Positions 4,667-6,456 of a stretch of 6,456 nucleotides of DNA are shown in pieces. Origin of the DNA: an uncultured Oscillibacter sp. (GTDB lineage: Bacteria > Bacillota > Clostridia > Oscillospirales > Oscillospiraceae). Every line of letters starts with the position of its first letter. The stretch's first letter is position 1. The notes under the pieces were generated by a model that ran no database searches, was not told the origin of the DNA, and saw only the letters and a program-made list of their open reading frames with translations. The position numbers and the translations under genes are program-made. Location: positions 1 through 6,456 of the forward strand of contig URKI01000081.1 of NCBI GenBank assembly GCA_900548505.1, in the 5' to 3' direction.

Positions 4667-5975
4667 TATCCGAAAGCGCAAGGCATTTTATATCGCGCTG
4701 GCCACGCTGGTGGCCGTCACCATCTGGATCTATGTGGACATGACCGGCAGCCCGGACGGCACAGCCCGGATCATGACCAAGGAATTTAAGGACATCCCCA
4801 TCGAGTACCTCTGGGAGGACACCGTCCTGGCCGACCGGGGCCTGATGCTGCTGGAAGAGGGGACCGACACCACGGTGGACGTAACGCTCCAGGGCACCCG
4901 CTGGAACCTGGCAAAGGTGGATCGGGATGACATCCTCATCCAGGCCGACCTGTCCGGCATCACCTCTACCGGCGTGCAGACAGTGCCAAACAAGACCGGC
5001 TTCACCACCCGCAGTCTCAGCCAGATCGTGGAGTTCCACGAAATCAAGCCCTACACTGCCACGGTCAACATCGGGGAGCTGTACAGCAAGACCGTGGACG
5101 TTCACTGTGAGGTGGTCGGAAATGTGGCCGAGGGCTATTCCGCCGGTGAGCTGACTTTGTCTCCCACTACCTTTGAGATCCGCGGCCAGCAGGAGATCCT
5201 GGACCAGGTCAGCTACGCCAAGGTCACTCTGGACATCGGTACGGATGCGGTTTCCTCCGTGTCCCAGCTGCTGGATTACGAGTTCTATGACGCCAACGGT
5301 CAGCTGCTGAACGACAAGGACATCCACTCCAACGTGGAGCAGGTTCAGGTGGATCTGCCGGTCAACGTTACCAAGGAGCTGGCCCTGACTGTCGACTTCC
5401 GGGAATCTCCCGGTGCGCGCCGGTCCAATGTGGTGGTGGACATCAATCCCAAGTCCGTCACCGTGACCGGCGAGGCGGACATCCTGCGGGATGTGGACTC
5501 CCTGGTGCTCTCTGAATTTGACCTGACCAAGCTGGACAGCTCTGCGGTCTACAATTATGTGATTCCCATCCCGGAGGGATGCGAGAATCTCAGCGGCGTC
5601 TCTCAGGCCACCATGCGGCTGCACTTCAAGGATATGACCACCGCCACGGTGACCACCGACCGGATCCGCTATGAGAATCTGAATACAGAGGGCCGCCAGG
5701 TAGACCTTCTGACCATGGAGGTCAGCGTGGATATCTTCGGCACCCATGCGGATGTGGAGGCTGTCACGGGAGAGGACATCATGGTCGTGGCAGACCTGAC
5801 AGACTTCAATAACGCCGTGGGCAGCTATACCGTCCCCGCCAAGGTCCTGGTCAACAGCGGCGGCGATGTGGGCGTTTCCGGCTCCTATCAGGTCCGTGTC
5901 AACATTTCCGATGTGCCGGATGACCAGCCCTCGGAAGAGCCCGACCAAGAACCCGCGGAAGAACCCGCACAATAG
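4656..5975 (+). CDS. cdaR: YbbR-domain protein, CdaA regulator CdaR
   Basis: The 439-residue protein has a short basic cytoplasmic start (MKIDIRKRK), one membrane segment (about 10-28, FYIALATLVAVTIWIYVDM) and a long extracytoplasmic region. Four degenerate YbbR-type repeats can be traced at roughly 45-140, 145-235, 240-325 and 330-418, marked by recurring patterns such as VTLQG-RWNLAKV, TFEIRGQQEILDQV and SVTVTGEADILRDV, each followed by an LDI, FDL or ADL strand. The last 20 residues are acidic and Pro-rich (EEPDQEPAEEPAQ). In characterised Bacillota CdaR binds CdaA at the membrane and modulates cyclic di-AMP synthesis. The start at 4656 lies 5 bases after GGAGG (4646-4650) and overlaps the cdaA stop by 11 bases, implying coupled translation. 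Assignment rests on architecture plus position. Confidence 0.94.
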   Translation: MKIDIRKRKAFYIALATLVAVTIWIYVDMTGSPDGTARIMTKEFKDIPIEYLWEDTVLADRGLMLLEEGTDTTVDVTLQGTRWNLAKVDRDDILIQADLSGITSTGVQTVPNKTGFTTRSLSQIVEFHEIKPYTATVNIGELYSKTVDVHCEVVGNVAEGYSAGELTLSPTTFEIRGQQEILDQVSYAKVTLDIGTDAVSSVSQLLDYEFYDANGQLLNDKDIHSNVEQVQVDLPVNVTKELALTVDFRESPGARRSNVVVDINPKSVTVTGEADILRDVDSLVLSEFDLTKLDSSAVYNYVIPIPEGCENLSGVSQATMRLHFKDMTTATVTTDRIRYENLNTEGRQVDLLTMEVSVDIFGTHADVEAVTGEDIMVVADLTDFNNAVGSYTVPAKVLVNSGGDVGVSGSYQVRVNISDVPDDQPSEEPDQEPAEEPAQ

Positions 5976-5976
5976 C

Positions 5977-6008
5977 GGGATGGCGCGCCGTTTTCCATGC
6001 GCCGTCCC
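5977..6008 (+). promoter_or_regulatory. Intergenic RNA hairpin abutting the next ribosome site
   Basis: GGGATGGCGC (5977-5986) can pair with GCGCCGTCCC (5999-6008) over ten positions, nine Watson-Crick and one U-G in RNA, around a 12-base loop. The 3' arm ends directly against the AGGAGG ribosome site at 6009-6014. No T-tract follows, so it is not an intrinsic terminator; it could stabilise or separate messages or tune access to the ribosome site. That role is inferred. Confidence 0.6.
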
Positions 6009-6020
6009 AGGAGGTTTCAT

Positions 6021-6407
6021 ATGACACAAGTTGCAACAGTTGAACGAATTCTGGACAAAACCCATGCGGAGATCTCCGTTCCCCGCAAGTCCGCCTGTGG
6101 ACATGACTGCGAAGAGTGCGCCGGCTGCGGCGTCACCGGTGCGGCCGTCCGGGCAAAAGCCATCAACCCCATCGACGCCCGGCCGGGACAAAAGGTCGTG
6201 GTGGAGAGCAGCACCAGCAAAATGATGCATATCATCGCACTGGTCTATCTGACTCCGGTGGCGCTGTTTTTGCTCTGCTATCTGCTGGCCGTCGCCTTCG
6301 GCGCCGGCGTAACGGTACAGTACTCCCTGGCAGCGGTGGGCTTCGCCGCCGGGATCGCCATCGCCATTGCCTATGACCGTCGGCTGAAAAAGCAGGGAGG
6401 ACTGATC
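6021..6407 (+). CDS. RseC/MucC-like membrane protein with Cys cluster (3' end cut by the read)
   Basis: The 129 residues seen look like the RseC/MucC family (SoxR-reducing system component). A soluble N-terminal part carries a Cys cluster, C26-x3-C30-x2-C33-x2-C36 (ACGHDCEECAGCG), followed by a small beta-rich segment with RPGQKVVVE (54-62). Two membrane helices follow (about 69-92 and 98-118), then a basic RRLKKQ end. RseC proteins act with Rnf/Rsx-type membrane electron-transfer systems in Proteobacteria; in Clostridia the role is uncertain. The ATG at 6021 follows AGGAGG (6009-6014) by 6 bases; an in-frame ATG at 5997 lies before that site and would add RRPRRFH. Genomic sequence stops after residue I129 at 6407, and the following LSLIHI is adapter. 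Family length suggests only a short C-terminal piece is missing. It may be cotranscribed with cdaR, 45 bases upstream. Confidence 0.82.
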
Positions 6408-6456
6408 CTGTCTCTTATACACATCTGACGCTGCCGACGACTAGTCGAGTGTAGAT
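6408..6456 (-). other. Nextera i5-side sequencing adapter (synthetic, not genomic)
   Basis: Bases 6408-6426 are the reverse complement of the Tn5 mosaic end (CTGTCTCTTATACACATCT). Then 6427-6440 is the read-1 sequence, 6441-6448 (CTAGTCGA) the i5 index and 6449-6456 the start of P5, all in reverse orientation. From memory the index is the complement of Nextera XT v2 S513 (TCGACTAG). It produces the false C-terminus LSLIHI on the RseC-like gene. Confidence 0.98.

Noticed and set aside
4512..6422. A 636-codon open frame on the minus strand, antisense to cdaR
   Set aside because: It begins inside the adapter (MYKRQ artefact), opposes well-supported genes with good ribosome sites, and its His/Gly/Asp-rich product is typical of antisense frames in GC-rich genes.

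Overview
The window is one tagmented DNA molecule with its Illumina Nextera adapters still attached: bases 1-49 and 6408-6456 are synthetic, and the biological insert is 50-6407. The insert is GC-rich (by eye near 60%), all genes lie on the + strand, spacing is tight and Shine-Dalgarno sites are strong. The gene set (CarD-family regulator, non-mevalonate isoprenoid genes, membrane diadenylate cyclase with its YbbR partner, Se/S-carrier-like protein with a class V cysteine desulfurase, butyrate-type CoA-transferase C-terminus) points to a GC-rich gut-type Clostridia member, plausibly Oscillospiraceae. That placement is inferred from gene content and composition, not from a search.

Layout. (1) 50-275: C-terminal end of an acetyl-CoA hydrolase/CoA-transferase, closed by a perfect 14-bp hairpin terminator. 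(2) A TATAAT promoter with a palindrome over the -10 box drives carD-ispD-ispF (466-2197), which ends in a second strong intrinsic terminator, so this is a self-contained transcription unit. (3) 2298-3670: a DUF3343 protein and a cysteine desulfurase joined by an ATGA overlap, probably a sulfur or selenium delivery pair; no clear promoter is visible. (4) A second good promoter (3708-3736) drives cdaA-cdaR, which overlap by 11 bases, followed after a hairpin-bearing 45-base gap by a truncated RseC-like membrane Cys protein where glmM would be the common neighbour.

Function. IspD and IspF carry out two steps of the MEP pathway to isopentenyl diphosphate. CarD sets RNA polymerase open-complex stability and is the first gene of that operon. 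CdaA makes cyclic di-AMP at the membrane and CdaR modulates it. The desulfurase pair would mobilise S or Se from cysteine or selenocysteine, and the RseC-like protein may belong to a membrane redox system.

No mobile element, CRISPR array, tRNA, rRNA or clearly new system is visible. The points most worth a second look are the operator-like palindrome at 362-379, the near-perfect 29-base palindrome inside the end of cdaA, the hairpin abutting the ribosome site of the RseC-like gene, the replacement of glmM, and the untrimmed adapters, which create false protein ends.
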